Shown: positions 10,131-20,152, counted from the first letter of the stretch. The stretch is DNA of 64,000 nucleotides from Spiribacter sp. 1M189 (GCF_040838345.1 NZ_JBAKFF010000001.1:1612001-1676000); one strand, 5' to 3'. Notes: generated from the sequence alone by a model not told the origin. Program-made: numbers and translations.

Positions 10131-10843
10131 GCAACGACGATACCTTCCCGAACCTGGAGGCCTCGGCGCTTCACGCCATCGACGACGGGCGGCTACTGGC
10201 AGGGCCCGGGGAGGAGCCACCCCGCATCCTGCTGCTGTATGGCTCCCTGCGGGCACGCTCGTTCAGCCGCCTGGCAGCTGAGGAGGCCGGCCGGATCCTG
10301 CGCAGGCTGGGCGCCGAGACCCGCTTCTTCGACCCGGCGGGACTCCCGCTGCCGGATGATGCCGATGCCGACCACCCGCGGGTACAGGCGCTGCGCGAAC
10401 TGGCGAAATGGTGCGATGGCTTCGTCTGGTCCTCTCCGGAACGCCATGGATCCATGACCGGCATCATGAAGGCGCAGATCGACTGGATCCCCCTCAACCT
10501 TGGCGGGGTCCGGCCCACGCAGGGCAAGACGCTTGCGGTAATGCAGGTCTGCGGCGGCTCTCAGAGCTTTAATGCCGTCAATCAGCTCCGCCTGCTGGGC
10601 CGCTGGATGCGGCTGATCACCATCCCCAATCAGTCATCGGTCCCCAAGGCCTACCTTGAGTTCGACGATGATGATCGGATGAAACCGTCCCCCTACTACA
10701 ACCGCATCGTCGACGTGATGGAAGAGCTGGTGAAGTTCACCCGTCTGACCCGAGGCTGCCGGGACTACCTGGTGGATCGCTATTCGGAACGGGTCGAGAG
10801 CACCGAGGCACTCTCGGCCCGCGTCAACCAGCGCTCCCTATAG
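10127..10843 (+). CDS. arsH: Arsenical resistance protein ArsH (NADPH-FMN reductase family)
   Basis: ArsH is a flavodoxin-like NADPH:FMN oxidoreductase that in studied bacteria oxidises trivalent organoarsenicals. The 238-residue product has the FMN phosphate-binding loop GSLRARSFS (39-47) and the family segment [20 protein letters not shown]. The start ATG 10127 overlaps the acr3 stop. The same frame is open far upstream inside acr3, but those codons are a shadow. Its presence suggests resistance beyond inorganic arsenic. Confidence 0.92.
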   Translation: MSNDDTFPNLEASALHAIDDGRLLAGPGEEPPRILLLYGSLRARSFSRLAAEEAGRILRRLGAETRFFDPAGLPLPDDADADHPRVQALRELAKWCDGFVWSSPERHGSMTGIMKAQIDWIPLNLGGVRPTQGKTLAVMQVCGGSQSFNAVNQLRLLGRWMRLITIPNQSSVPKAYLEFDDDDRMKPSPYYNRIVDVMEELVKFTRLTRGCRDYLVDRYSERVESTEALSARVNQRSL

Positions 10844-10925
10844 CATCGGTAGCGGAAGGCGGCGGGTGCATGAACGCCCGGCTTCAGCCACAATCTGGTC
10901 TGGGAAACTGAGGAGGAGAAAAACC

Positions 10926-11786
10926 ATGACCCCAGCACGCCGCTTGCGCGAACTCATGCAGAACGAACCCCCCGTGGTCGCCCCCGGCGCCTTTGACGGC
11001 CTCTCGGCCCGGCTGGTGGAACAGGCCGGCTTCCCCGCGGTGTATGCCACCGGCGGCGGCATCGCCCGCAGCAACGGGATCCCTGACCTCGGCCTGATGA
11101 GCCTTGACGAGATCGTCAAGCGGCTGGAGAGCATGGTGGAGGTGGTCGACATCCCGCTGATCGGCGATGCCGATACCGGGCACGGCAATGCCCTCAATGC
11201 ACAGAAAACCGCCCGCGCCTTCGAGCGCGTCGGTGTCGCCGGCTTCCATCTTGAGGATCAGGTCTTCCCCAAGAAGTGCGGGCACTACGAGGACAAGTCC
11301 ATCGTCCCGCAGAAGGAGATGACCCAGAAGCTGCGTGCGGTGAAGGATGCCTTCCACGATCCGGACACGGTGCTGATCGCCCGCACGGACGGCCTGGCCG
11401 TGGAGGGCTACGGTCCCACCATCGAGCGGGCCCATGCCTACATGGAGGCGGGCGCGGATGCGATTTTCGTAGAGGCGCCCACCTCGGAGGAGCAGATCGA
11501 GCAGATCGCCCGCGACCTCCCGCAGCCCAAGCTCATCAACATGTTTCATGGCGGCAAGACGCCACTCATGCCGGTGGACCGCCTTGGCGAGCTCGGCTAC
11601 AGCCTTGTCATCATCCCCAGTGACACACAGCGGGCCGCCATCAAGGGGATGCAGGACACCCTCGAGGCGATCCGGCGCGATGGACACAGCGCGTCCATGC
11701 AGGAGCGGATGGTGACCTTCAAGGGTCGCGAGGAAGTGATCCGGACCGCCGATTACCTGGCGCTGGACGAGAAATACGGCGCCTGA
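10926..11786 (+). CDS. Isocitrate lyase/PEP mutase family enzyme (possible methylisocitrate lyase)
   Basis: A 286-residue TIM-barrel lyase of the ICL/PEP mutase superfamily. Metal-site residues appear in GDADTGHGN (D81, D83) and the active-site cysteine motif KKCGH at 116-120. The strand YATGGGIARSNGIPDLG resembles PrpB (SGGGVA..GLPDLG), so 2-methylisocitrate lyase is plausible; oxaloacetate decarboxylase or another carboxylate lyase are alternatives. The start follows a strong AGGAGGAGAAAAACC. prpC and prpD lie elsewhere (24880-27450) without a prpB. It is convergent with aceA, another member of the superfamily. Confidence 0.75.
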   Translation: MTPARRLRELMQNEPPVVAPGAFDGLSARLVEQAGFPAVYATGGGIARSNGIPDLGLMSLDEIVKRLESMVEVVDIPLIGDADTGHGNALNAQKTARAFERVGVAGFHLEDQVFPKKCGHYEDKSIVPQKEMTQKLRAVKDAFHDPDTVLIARTDGLAVEGYGPTIERAHAYMEAGADAIFVEAPTSEEQIEQIARDLPQPKLINMFHGGKTPLMPVDRLGELGYSLVIIPSDTQRAAIKGMQDTLEAIRRDGHSASMQERMVTFKGREEVIRTADYLALDEKYGA

Positions 11787-11797
11787 ACCGGCAGCGG

Positions 11798-11824
11798 AAA
11801 AAAAACCGGGGGCCGAGGCCCCCG
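11798..11824 (-). terminator. Intrinsic terminator of aceA
   Basis: Read on the minus strand, a CGGGGGC/GCCCCCG stem (11807-11813 with 11818-11824) with a four-base loop is followed by GG and eight T residues (complement of 11798-11805). An A-run also flanks the other side, so a plus-strand transcript lacks a good U-tract. It therefore mainly serves aceA. Confidence 0.8.
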
Positions 11825-11871
11825 TAAAAAAAGTGGGTGGCGATCACAACCCACTCAGGCAGTCGTTGAAA

Positions 11872-13161
<1,290 letters not shown>

Positions 13162-13256
13162 CACTCACGCCTCCTCTGGGCCTTGGTCGCAGACTCATCG
13201 ACGCCATCGGTGTCGATGGATCGACCATATGCGGCGTTGCACCATTGCACAAGGTA

Positions 13257-13271
13257 ATGTAAACAATACAT
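13257..13271. promoter_or_regulatory. Candidate LysR-type binding site (T-N11-A) between aceA and lysR
   Basis: ATGTA-AACAA-TACAT is a perfect 5-bp inverted repeat fitting the T-N11-A rule for LysR-type regulators (T13258, A13270). It sits in an AT-rich part of the 142-base divergent gap, 33 bases before the lysR start. A second inverted repeat, CATCGAC-N9-GTCGATG (13196-13218), lies on the aceA side. Confidence 0.45.
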
Positions 13272-13303
13272 AGCATTTAATTTACCTATACTGAGGCCGG
13301 TCG

Positions 13304-14308
13304 ATGGCAGCGTCCCTTAACAAGGCCCCGAACTACCGTCAGGACCGTCTGCGGCAGCTGCGCGCATTCTGTTTCACGGCGGAGGCGGGCAGCATCTCCC
13401 GCGCCGCGGAGCGGCTCGACGTCACCCAGCCGTCTGTCTCTCTGCAGGTCCAGGCCCTGGAGCGGGACCTGGGCATTACCCTGTTCGAGCGCCGCGGCCC
13501 CAGGATCCGGCTGACCCCGGATGGCGAAGCGCTCTACGCCGAGGCGCACAAACTGGTGGAGTCCATCGACGGACTGGCGGGACGCTTCGCGGAGGGCAAC
13601 CGGCCGCTGGATAGCGGGCGCCTCGATATCGGTGCCGGCGAATCCTCCACGCTCTATCTGCTCCCACCAACCCTTGAGCGGTTCATGGACCAGCATCCCA
13701 ACGTCCAGGTCCGCCTGCACCATCTATCGGTGGGTGAGCTGATGGACGCGCTGCGGCAGGATCAGGTGGACTTTGCCGTGGGCGCCATCCTCGATATGCC
13801 CGATGAACTCCGCTACCGGGCGATCTACTCCTACGGCCTGTCACTGATCACGCCGCCGGATCACCCGCTCGCCCGGCGTGACGTCATCACCATGCGCGAT
13901 CTCGCCGGCCAGGACTACATCATACCGCCCAAGAACATGACCACCTGGCGGCTGATCAATCTGGTCTTCCAGCAGCATGCGGTGCGCTATCGGGTCCGTC
14001 TCGAGGTAGGCAGCTGGGAGGCCGTCAAACGCTACGTGGGACTGGGGTTTGGTATCGCCATCGTCAGCAATGTCTGCCTGGCCGAGGATTATCCCGGCAT
14101 CGTCGTCCGATCACTGCCCGAGGTCTTTCCCAAGCGCACCTATGGCGCCATGTCGCGCCATGGGCGGTTCCTCTCGCCACAGGCCCGTCGGTTTCTGGAG
14201 ATGATGCGCCCGGATTTCTTCGAACCCGAGACCGACTCCGCCTCGCACCGGCGGGCTCGTGGCGAGACACCCGGCTTCATTGCCGCGGACGGCGTCGATG
14301 CCGTCTAG
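13304..14308 (+). CDS. LysR family transcriptional regulator (CysB-like)
   Basis: A 334-residue LTTR. The N-terminal winged HTH (about 15-75) contains AAERLDVTQPSVSLQVQALE, followed by a LysR substrate-binding domain (about 100-300). The effector domain shows the usual GESSTLYLLP and LGFGIAIVSN segments. It is divergent from aceA across 142 bases with a T-N11-A site, so control of isocitrate lyase is a reasonable inference; the effector is unknown. Its TAG stop overlaps the stop of the convergent kinase gene in the palindrome CTAG. Confidence 0.88.
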   Translation: MAASLNKAPNYRQDRLRQLRAFCFTAEAGSISRAAERLDVTQPSVSLQVQALERDLGITLFERRGPRIRLTPDGEALYAEAHKLVESIDGLAGRFAEGNRPLDSGRLDIGAGESSTLYLLPPTLERFMDQHPNVQVRLHHLSVGELMDALRQDQVDFAVGAILDMPDELRYRAIYSYGLSLITPPDHPLARRDVITMRDLAGQDYIIPPKNMTTWRLINLVFQQHAVRYRVRLEVGSWEAVKRYVGLGFGIAIVSNVCLAEDYPGIVVRSLPEVFPKRTYGAMSRHGRFLSPQARRFLEMMRPDFFEPETDSASHRRARGETPGFIAADGVDAV

Positions 14309-16293
14309 CCCTCGGCGGCGGGGAACCAGAGGGTAAAACAGCTGCCCCTGCCGGGCTCGCTCTCCAGCGCCACCCGGCCACCATGGACAGACATCACCTG
14401 GCTGACCAGATAGAGGCCGATCCCCATTCCCCGGGTGCTGAGATTGTTCGGCGCGCGGTAGTGCTTGTCGAAGGCCTGCGCCTGCTCCTCGGCGGACATA
14501 CCAACGCCGTGATCGCAGACGCGGATGCCCACCTCGCCCCCGCTATGCAGCACCCGGATCTCGATGGGCTCACCCTCGGCCGAGTACTTCGCCGCATTGT
14601 CCACCAGGTTATGCACGGCATTCCCCACCAGGGCCTCGTCGGCCTCGATGACGCCGGCCAGCTCGCCCATTTCCAGCGGATGCCCGGTTCGCAGATTGCC
14701 CGGGCGCAGCAGCCCCGGCAGCCACTCCGCCAGGTCCAGCCGCACCGGCTCCAGCGCCGAGTCCCCCTTGGTGAGGCGGTCGCTCTCCAGCCATTGCTCG
14801 AACAGGAGCTGCAGCCGTCCGGCCGCCTCTTCGATGGCTTCGAAGCGCTTGAGCGGATCACCCACCGCCCGGTCACGCTCCATGCGCGCGACCTGTGCCT
14901 GACCGGCGATCACCGCCAGCGGATTACGGAATTCATGTGAGATCAGGCCCGCAAACTCCACATACTGATCCAGCATCGCTCGCTCCCGAGCCAGCGCTTT
15001 TTCCAGATCGCGGGTACGCTGTTGGACCACGCCCTCCAGGCGCTGCTCCGACGCCCGCAGTCCTTCCACCAGCTGGCGTTCCGCCTGCAGGGCCTCCATC
15101 TGCGCCTTTTCACGACCGCGGCGTTCGGTCTGGATCCGGTCGGCCAGCGCGAAGGAGAGCAGCAGCATTTCCAATAGCGATCCAATCTGCAACAGATTCC
15201 CGGTGATGACCGTGGTGGGGATCAGGGCGAAATTGCGAAGCGCCTGGACGAAGACCGCGACCAGCAGAAACGCCCAGGCCAGCAACAGATATCGGGCACC
15301 GGGATGCCCGCGGCGCCAACTGCGGAAACTGATCAGCAACAGGACCGGACCAGTGAGGCTGCCGGCGACGCTGATGGCCACCGACCCGAAACGCACCGGA
15401 ACCTGGAGCACCGGCAGCAGCGCGATCACCAGGAAAACGCCGGCGAGCGCCAGCAGCAGCCCATCCAGTCGCGGCTGCTCGCTGCGGGTGGCAAGAAACT
15501 CCCGCACGAAAAGGATGCCGAAGATACCGGCCAGCGCGAACAGGCTGTTGGTACCCAGGGTGTCGGGCCAGCCCGGCCAGGCCAACAGCAGATAGGTCCG
15601 GAAACCGTTATGGACCGTCATGGCAACGCCAACGAACAGCAGGAAGGCGCAATAGAGCGCGTACTGCCGCTCGCGCAGCGAGAAGAACAGAAAGAGGTTG
15701 TAGAGCAGCAGGCCGAACAGCACGCCGAAGTAGATCATCAGCCCGGCGAACTGCAGCCGGTCCGAAATGACGAACGCATCGGACTTCCACAGCGTAAGCG
15801 GTACGGTCACCGAGCCATTGGATGATACCCGCAGGTAATAGGTCTGGTCTGTATCCGGCCGCAACGTGATCGGGAACAGGAAATGCCGGTGAGGTAAGGG
15901 ACGCTCGTCCACCGCCTCGTTATATCCGGTGCGCAGTCCGGCGCCGTCTGGCGGATAGAAGCGCACGTCCACCAGACCGAAGTAACCCACCTCGAGCAGG
16001 TATTCGCTTACCGCCGGTGCCCGCGAGTCCAGCTCGAGTCGCAGCCACCAGACGGAGTCACTGAGCCCCAGATTGAGGGCCGCCGAATCATCATGGGATC
16101 GAAAGCGCCCGGCGTAGCGCCCGCTGCGCACCGCCTCCACGGTCAGCTCGCCATTCGGGTCTTCCAGGTACTCGACATCAGGGTTCAGGTTGACGGCATC
16201 CTCGTCGGTCACCACCACTGCCTTGGCGGGCAGGCACACTGCAATGCCCAGCAGCAGCCAGATGACCAGTCGGGTACACGGATTGCGGCGCAC
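14305..16293 (-). CDS. 7TM-DISM sensor histidine kinase (orphan)
   Basis: A 662-residue hybrid-free sensor kinase. It has a signal-like segment (8-25), an extracytoplasmic 7TMR-DISMED2-like domain (about 38-170) and seven membrane segments (about 180-385). A coiled coil (388-440) leads to a HisKA domain with ISHEFRNPLAV (H453), an N-box NAVHNLVDNAAKYS, and a C-terminal ATPase with GVGMS and GMGIGLYLV. The DISMED2 fold can bind carbohydrates or related ligands in other proteins. The start is GTG at 16293. No response regulator is adjacent. It follows the MotB-like gene by 8 bases on the same strand, so co-transcription with the motor pair is likely. Confidence 0.88.
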   Translation of the reverse strand: MRRNPCTRLVIWLLLGIAVCLPAKAVVVTDEDAVNLNPDVEYLEDPNGELTVEAVRSGRYAGRFRSHDDSAALNLGLSDSVWWLRLELDSRAPAVSEYLLEVGYFGLVDVRFYPPDGAGLRTGYNEAVDERPLPHRHFLFPITLRPDTDQTYYLRVSSNGSVTVPLTLWKSDAFVISDRLQFAGLMIYFGVLFGLLLYNLFLFFSLRERQYALYCAFLLFVGVAMTVHNGFRTYLLLAWPGWPDTLGTNSLFALAGIFGILFVREFLATRSEQPRLDGLLLALAGVFLVIALLPVLQVPVRFGSVAISVAGSLTGPVLLLISFRSWRRGHPGARYLLLAWAFLLVAVFVQALRNFALIPTTVITGNLLQIGSLLEMLLLSFALADRIQTERRGREKAQMEALQAERQLVEGLRASEQRLEGVVQQRTRDLEKALARERAMLDQYVEFAGLISHEFRNPLAVIAGQAQVARMERDRAVGDPLKRFEAIEEAAGRLQLLFEQWLESDRLTKGDSALEPVRLDLAEWLPGLLRPGNLRTGHPLEMGELAGVIEADEALVGNAVHNLVDNAAKYSAEGEPIEIRVLHSGGEVGIRVCDHGVGMSAEEQAQAFDKHYRAPNNLSTRGMGIGLYLVSQVMSVHGGRVALESEPGRGSCFTLWFPAAEG

Positions 16294-16301
16294 GTCTGCG
16301 G

Positions 16302-17621
16302 CTAACGGTTGCCAAGGCGCAGCTCGATGCGCCGGTTCCGGGCCAGCGCCTCGGGACTGTCGCCTTCGGCGATGGGTTGGTATTCACCGTAGCCCACCGC
16401 CGCCAACCGCTCTGGCGGGACCCCCTTGTCGATTAGAAAGTCGAGGATGGACTGGGCGCGTGCCGTGGAAAGCTGCCAGTTGGAGGGGAATTCCGGCGTG
16501 CTGATCGGGCGCCGATCGGTATGTCCCTCCACCTGCAGTACCCAGTCGATCTCCGCTGGAATACGATCCGCCACCCGTTGGAGAATGCTGGCCACCTGCT
16601 CGAGTCGTTCTTCACCACCCGGGCCGATTTCCGCGGAGGCAGTCTCGAAGAAGAGCTCCGACTGGAAGCGGAATCGATCGCCGACGATCTCGATTTCCTC
16701 GATATCGCCGAGCACCTCGCGGAGCCGGCCGAAGAATTCAGACCGGTAGCTGGAGAGCTCCTGTACCTCCTCGGCAAGGGCCACGTTGAGCCGCTCCACC
16801 AGCGTATCGATGCGCGTGCGCTGCTCGGCAACGGTGTCCTCTTCCACCCGCAGGGCCTCGGCAAGCGCACTGATCTGATCGCGCAGGGCGCGTATCTGCC
16901 GGCGCAGGGCCTCGACGCGTGCCTCAGCATCGGCGCTCAGCTGCGCCTCCTGCTCGAGCGCTCGCTGTCGGTCCTCAATCTCCGCCACCAGATCACGGAT
17001 ACGCATCTCGCGCGCCTCGATCTCCTCCTGGGCAAGCAGCGTGCGTTCCTCGGCATCCGCGAGCGCCGCCTGCAGCTCGCGGTTGCGGTCGCGCAGCGCA
17101 CCGAGCTCCGTGCGCGTATCGGCCAGATCGGTTTCGGTCTGCTCAAGGCGGGTCACCAGCGCGCCGACCTGTGACTCCAAATCATCACGAACCGCCCGCA
17201 GTGCCGAGATCTCCTGCTGCAGCATGGCAATCTCCAGCAGGCTCGCCTCGAGATCAGACTCGCCGACCGCAATCCGCTCGCGGGCCGCGTCGAGCTCCTC
17301 ACGCGTCAGCGCAAGCGCTTCCCGAGCCTCATCGCGCTGCGAGAGCGTCGCATGCAGTTCGGCGTAGAGATCAGACACCTGCTCCTCGAGCCGGGCCCGC
17401 TGACTGCGCTCCATGGACAGCGCGTCGGCCATGTCCGAGAGTTCGGCGCGCAATGACTCCAGCGCCTGGTTGCGGTCCGAGAGTTGGGTGCTGAGATAGA
17501 GCTGCGCCACCACGAACAGGAGTAGCACGAAGACGAAGGCGAGCAGTATGGTGGCCAGGGCATCAACGAACCCCGGCCAGATATTCACCGATGATCGGTT
17601 GCGGCGACTGCTCCCGAGCAT
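16302..17621 (-). CDS. MotB-like envelope protein: one TM, long coiled coil, OmpA peptidoglycan-binding domain
   Basis: A 439-residue stator-like subunit. A single TM (about 14-42) carries an acidic residue, D20 in WPGFVDALATILLAF, placed like the proton-binding Asp of MotB and ExbD. A very long Glu/Arg/Ala-rich coiled coil (about 45-310) follows, then an OmpA/MotB domain (about 330-435) with VEGHTDRRPIS, NWQLSTARAQ and RNRRIELRL. Flagellar MotB has no such coiled coil. It lies 7 bases after the MotA-like gene and 8 before a sensor kinase. It is probably anchored to peptidoglycan and driven by ion flow; the biological task is unknown. Confidence 0.85.
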   Translation of the reverse strand: MLGSSRRNRSSVNIWPGFVDALATILLAFVFVLLLFVVAQLYLSTQLSDRNQALESLRAELSDMADALSMERSQRARLEEQVSDLYAELHATLSQRDEAREALALTREELDAARERIAVGESDLEASLLEIAMLQQEISALRAVRDDLESQVGALVTRLEQTETDLADTRTELGALRDRNRELQAALADAEERTLLAQEEIEAREMRIRDLVAEIEDRQRALEQEAQLSADAEARVEALRRQIRALRDQISALAEALRVEEDTVAEQRTRIDTLVERLNVALAEEVQELSSYRSEFFGRLREVLGDIEEIEIVGDRFRFQSELFFETASAEIGPGGEERLEQVASILQRVADRIPAEIDWVLQVEGHTDRRPISTPEFPSNWQLSTARAQSILDFLIDKGVPPERLAAVGYGEYQPIAEGDSPEALARNRRIELRLGNR

Positions 17622-17628
17622 CAGGTCG

Positions 17629-18774
17629 TCAGTCCATGCCGCCGTTGTTGAGGTGCGACACGGTGCGCGTCAGTAATCTGACTTCATCCCGCAGCTCGGT
17701 CATCAAGCGCTCGCGATCGGCCACCAGCTCCTGGCGGAGCTCTTGCAGCCCCTGAGCCATGGCCCGGAGTTGCTCGATCTGTTCCGTGTCGTGGCTACCA
17801 CGCGTCTCGCTGACATCGGCCAGCCGGCCGAGCACGCCCTGCAACTCCGACTGGGTGCGGGTAAGCCCGATCAGCCCACGCTGTTCCGTATGGGACTGCT
17901 CGGCCAGACGCGACACCTCCTCGGTCAGCTCGATGATGCGCGCATCCACACTACGGCGTTCCTCGTCGCCGCGCGCCATGATCCGCTGGAGTTTATCGAG
18001 ACTGTCGGCGGTATTCTCGAGCAGGGCTTGAATATAGGCGGGCACCGAGCCTTCGCCATCCCCCCCGAGGGCGCCACTGGACAGCCGCGTCTGACCGGAT
18101 AGCCACTCCTCCAGGTCATTATAGAAGCCGTTCTGGGCATGAGAGGCCTGCAGATCCACAAACCCGAGGACGAGGGCGCCGGCCAGCCCGAACAGCGACG
18201 AACTGAACGCGGTACCCATCCCGGTCAGCGGCGCCTGCAGACCATCCCGGAGATCGGCGAAGATCTGTCCGGCATCGGTGCCGTCAACGCTCAGATTGGC
18301 GATCACGGCACCCACCGCACGAAGCGTATCGAGCAGCCCCCAGAAGGTGCCCAGCAGACCGAGGAACACCAGCAGGCCGATGAGATAGCGCGAGATGTCC
18401 CGAGACTCATCCAGACGGGTGCGGATGCCATCCAGCACCGTGCGCATGGACATGGCCGAGAGGCTGAAGCGGTCGCCACGCCGGCCGGTGAGCATACGCG
18501 CCATGGAGCCAAGCAGGCGGGTGCCGGGAAGCGACGGGGCGTCACCCTCTTCGGCATGGCGGAACCGCTCCACCCAGTCGACTTCGGGCTTTAACACCAC
18601 GACCTGGCGACAGTTAATGACCAGGCCGATGAACAGCACGGCCAGGATCATGCCATTGAAAATTGGATTGGCGAGAAAGGCGTCACTGAGCGGCTGCAGA
18701 AGCATTCCGCCAACTGCCGCAACAGCGGCCAGGAAAACAACGATCCAGATCAGGACGCGATTGGGATTGCGCAC
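17629..18774 (-). CDS. MotA/TolQ/ExbB-like proton-channel protein
   Basis: A 381-residue inner-membrane protein with TM segments near 7-25, 38-55, 128-150 and 184-206, the MotA/ExbB layout. The third TM region (LIGLLVFLGLLGTFWGLLDT) and fourth (GMGTAFSSSLFGLAGALVLG) are the family hallmarks. A soluble C-terminal tail (about 240-375) is predicted to be coiled coil. The start is GTG at 18774 after GGGGGAAATG. With its MotB-like neighbour it should form a 5:2 ion-driven rotary unit. ZorAB of Zorya is related, but no zorC, zorD or zorE lies nearby. Confidence 0.85.
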   Translation of the reverse strand: MRNPNRVLIWIVVFLAAVAAVGGMLLQPLSDAFLANPIFNGMILAVLFIGLVINCRQVVVLKPEVDWVERFRHAEEGDAPSLPGTRLLGSMARMLTGRRGDRFSLSAMSMRTVLDGIRTRLDESRDISRYLIGLLVFLGLLGTFWGLLDTLRAVGAVIANLSVDGTDAGQIFADLRDGLQAPLTGMGTAFSSSLFGLAGALVLGFVDLQASHAQNGFYNDLEEWLSGQTRLSSGALGGDGEGSVPAYIQALLENTADSLDKLQRIMARGDEERRSVDARIIELTEEVSRLAEQSHTEQRGLIGLTRTQSELQGVLGRLADVSETRGSHDTEQIEQLRAMAQGLQELRQELVADRERLMTELRDEVRLLTRTVSHLNNGGMD

Positions 18775-18882
18775 ACCATTTCCCCCGTTGGTATTCGCGT
18801 TCTTGCCCTACCTTATCGCGAATCCCCTCAGGATGTAGCCCCCCGGCTGCGTCCGCGCCCGCGCTGGGCTATCCTCGCGAGC

Positions 18883-19932
18883 ATGAATGATGCAACGCGC
18901 ATTTACCGAACCGGCCTCGGGCTCGCGCTGCTGGTACTGGCGGGCTTCCTGATTTACTGGTTACGTCCGATCCTGACGCCTTTCCTGGCTGGTGCGCTGC
19001 TCGCCTATCTCGGTGATCCGCTCGCCCGCCGGCTGCAACGTGTGGGACTGAATCGCACGCTTGCCGTCAGCCTCGTCTTCCTTGGCCTGACAGCGGTGGC
19101 AGCCGCCGTGGTCCTGATGTTCATCCCGCTCGTCGGCCGCCAGATCAATATGCTGCAGTCGCAGCTACCGGCCATGCTCGAGTGGGCGCAGTCACAGGCA
19201 ATCCCCTGGCTGGAGCAGACACTGGGTGTCGACCCCGCCACGTTCGACCTTGCCGCCCTGCGCACCGCGGTCTCGGAGCACTGGCAGTCCACGGGCAATG
19301 TCGCGGCAGAGCTGATCCAGCGACTGACCCGCTCGGGCCTCGCCCTGGCCGGCGCCCTCGCCAGCCTTGCACTGGTGCCGGTCGTGGCTTTCTATCTCCT
19401 GCGCGACTGGGACCGGGTACTCGCCGCGGCGCTGGACACCCTGCCGCCGGCCTGGCGCAGGACCGCCGCCACTCTGGCGCGCGAGTGCGACGAGGTCGTC
19501 GGTGCCTTTCTGCGCGGCCAGCTGCTGGTGATGATCAGTCTCGGCATCTTCTACGGTCTGGGGCTCTGGCTCGTTGGCGTTCAGTTCGGTCTTCTGATCG
19601 GCCTGCTCTCCGGGCTTGCCGCGGTGGTACCCTATCTGGGGTTCATTGTGGGCATTGCCGCGGCCAGCGTCGCCGTCCTCTTCCAGTTCAATGACTGGTT
19701 GATTCCGTTGCTACTCGTCTGGGTCGTTTACGGGGGCGGACAGGTGCTGGAATCCGCCGTATTCACCCCGCTGTTCGTGGGCGACCGCATCGGCCTGCAT
19801 CCCGTGGTGGTGATCTTCGCGGTGCTCGCCGGCGGTCAGCTGTTCGGCTTTGCCGGGGTTCTGCTGGCACTGCCGGTGGCGGCAGTCATCGCGGTTCTGC
19901 TCCGACACGCCCATGCCTTCGTCACGGGATAG
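18883..19932 (+). CDS. AI-2E family transporter / PerM-like permease
   Basis: A 349-residue polytopic membrane protein of the AI-2E/PerM family (UPF0118). About eight TM segments include an N-terminal pair (LLVLAGFLIYWLRPILTPFLAG). A central soluble stretch (about 85-150) precedes a C-terminal hydrophobic block with GLAAVVPYLGFIVG and GGGQVLESAVFTPLFVGDRIGLHP. Members export autoinducer-2 in some bacteria and act in Na+/H+ antiport in halophiles, so the substrate is open. It starts the perM-to-DUF4139 operon and is divergent from the motor genes. Confidence 0.88.
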   Translation: MNDATRIYRTGLGLALLVLAGFLIYWLRPILTPFLAGALLAYLGDPLARRLQRVGLNRTLAVSLVFLGLTAVAAAVVLMFIPLVGRQINMLQSQLPAMLEWAQSQAIPWLEQTLGVDPATFDLAALRTAVSEHWQSTGNVAAELIQRLTRSGLALAGALASLALVPVVAFYLLRDWDRVLAAALDTLPPAWRRTAATLARECDEVVGAFLRGQLLVMISLGIFYGLGLWLVGVQFGLLIGLLSGLAAVVPYLGFIVGIAAASVAVLFQFNDWLIPLLLVWVVYGGGQVLESAVFTPLFVGDRIGLHPVVVIFAVLAGGQLFGFAGVLLALPVAAVIAVLLRHAHAFVTG

Positions 19933-19939
19933 CGCTGCG

Positions 19940-20152
19940 ATGCGTCGAGACAACGAATTTCCTCCGCCGCCCCGCGAGCCGGATCTTGACGAGTGCTGTG
20001 GCAATGGCTGCGATCCGTGTGTGTTCGATCTCTACGATCAGCGGCTCGAGCGCTGGCGGAGGCGCTGCGACGCCCTGCGGGCATCGGCGGGCAATCGTCA
20101 GCAGTCGCGACCGGATCAGTCCGGCACAACCTCAACGGATGAGCCGGCATGA
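19940..20152 (+). CDS. Small cysteine-rich protein, oxidoreductase-like domain
   Basis: A 70-residue protein with the proline-rich start PPPPREPDLDE and a compact Cys cluster CC-x2-C-x2-C (ECCGNGCDPCVFDLY). This matches the short oxidoreductase-like N-terminal domain family (PF09791-type). The function is unknown; a metal or redox site is plausible from the cysteines. The ATG at 19940 lies 7 bases after the permease stop. Its stop overlaps the next gene in ATGA. Confidence 0.7.
   Translation: MRRDNEFPPPPREPDLDECCGNGCDPCVFDLYDQRLERWRRRCDALRASAGNRQQSRPDQSGTTSTDEPA

Noticed and set aside
7147-10843. Genomic island integrated at the tRNA-Ile gene
   Set aside because: The ars genes sit downstream of the tRNA, but there is no integrase and I see no repeat of the tRNA 3' end at the far side.
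11806-11825. Bidirectional terminator between the PEP mutase-family gene and aceA
   Set aside because: Only the minus strand gains a T-run after the stem; the plus strand is followed by A residues.
16302-18774. Zorya anti-phage system
   Set aside because: The two proteins resemble ZorA/ZorB in type, but no zorC, zorD or zorE follows; the neighbours are a sensor kinase and a permease.
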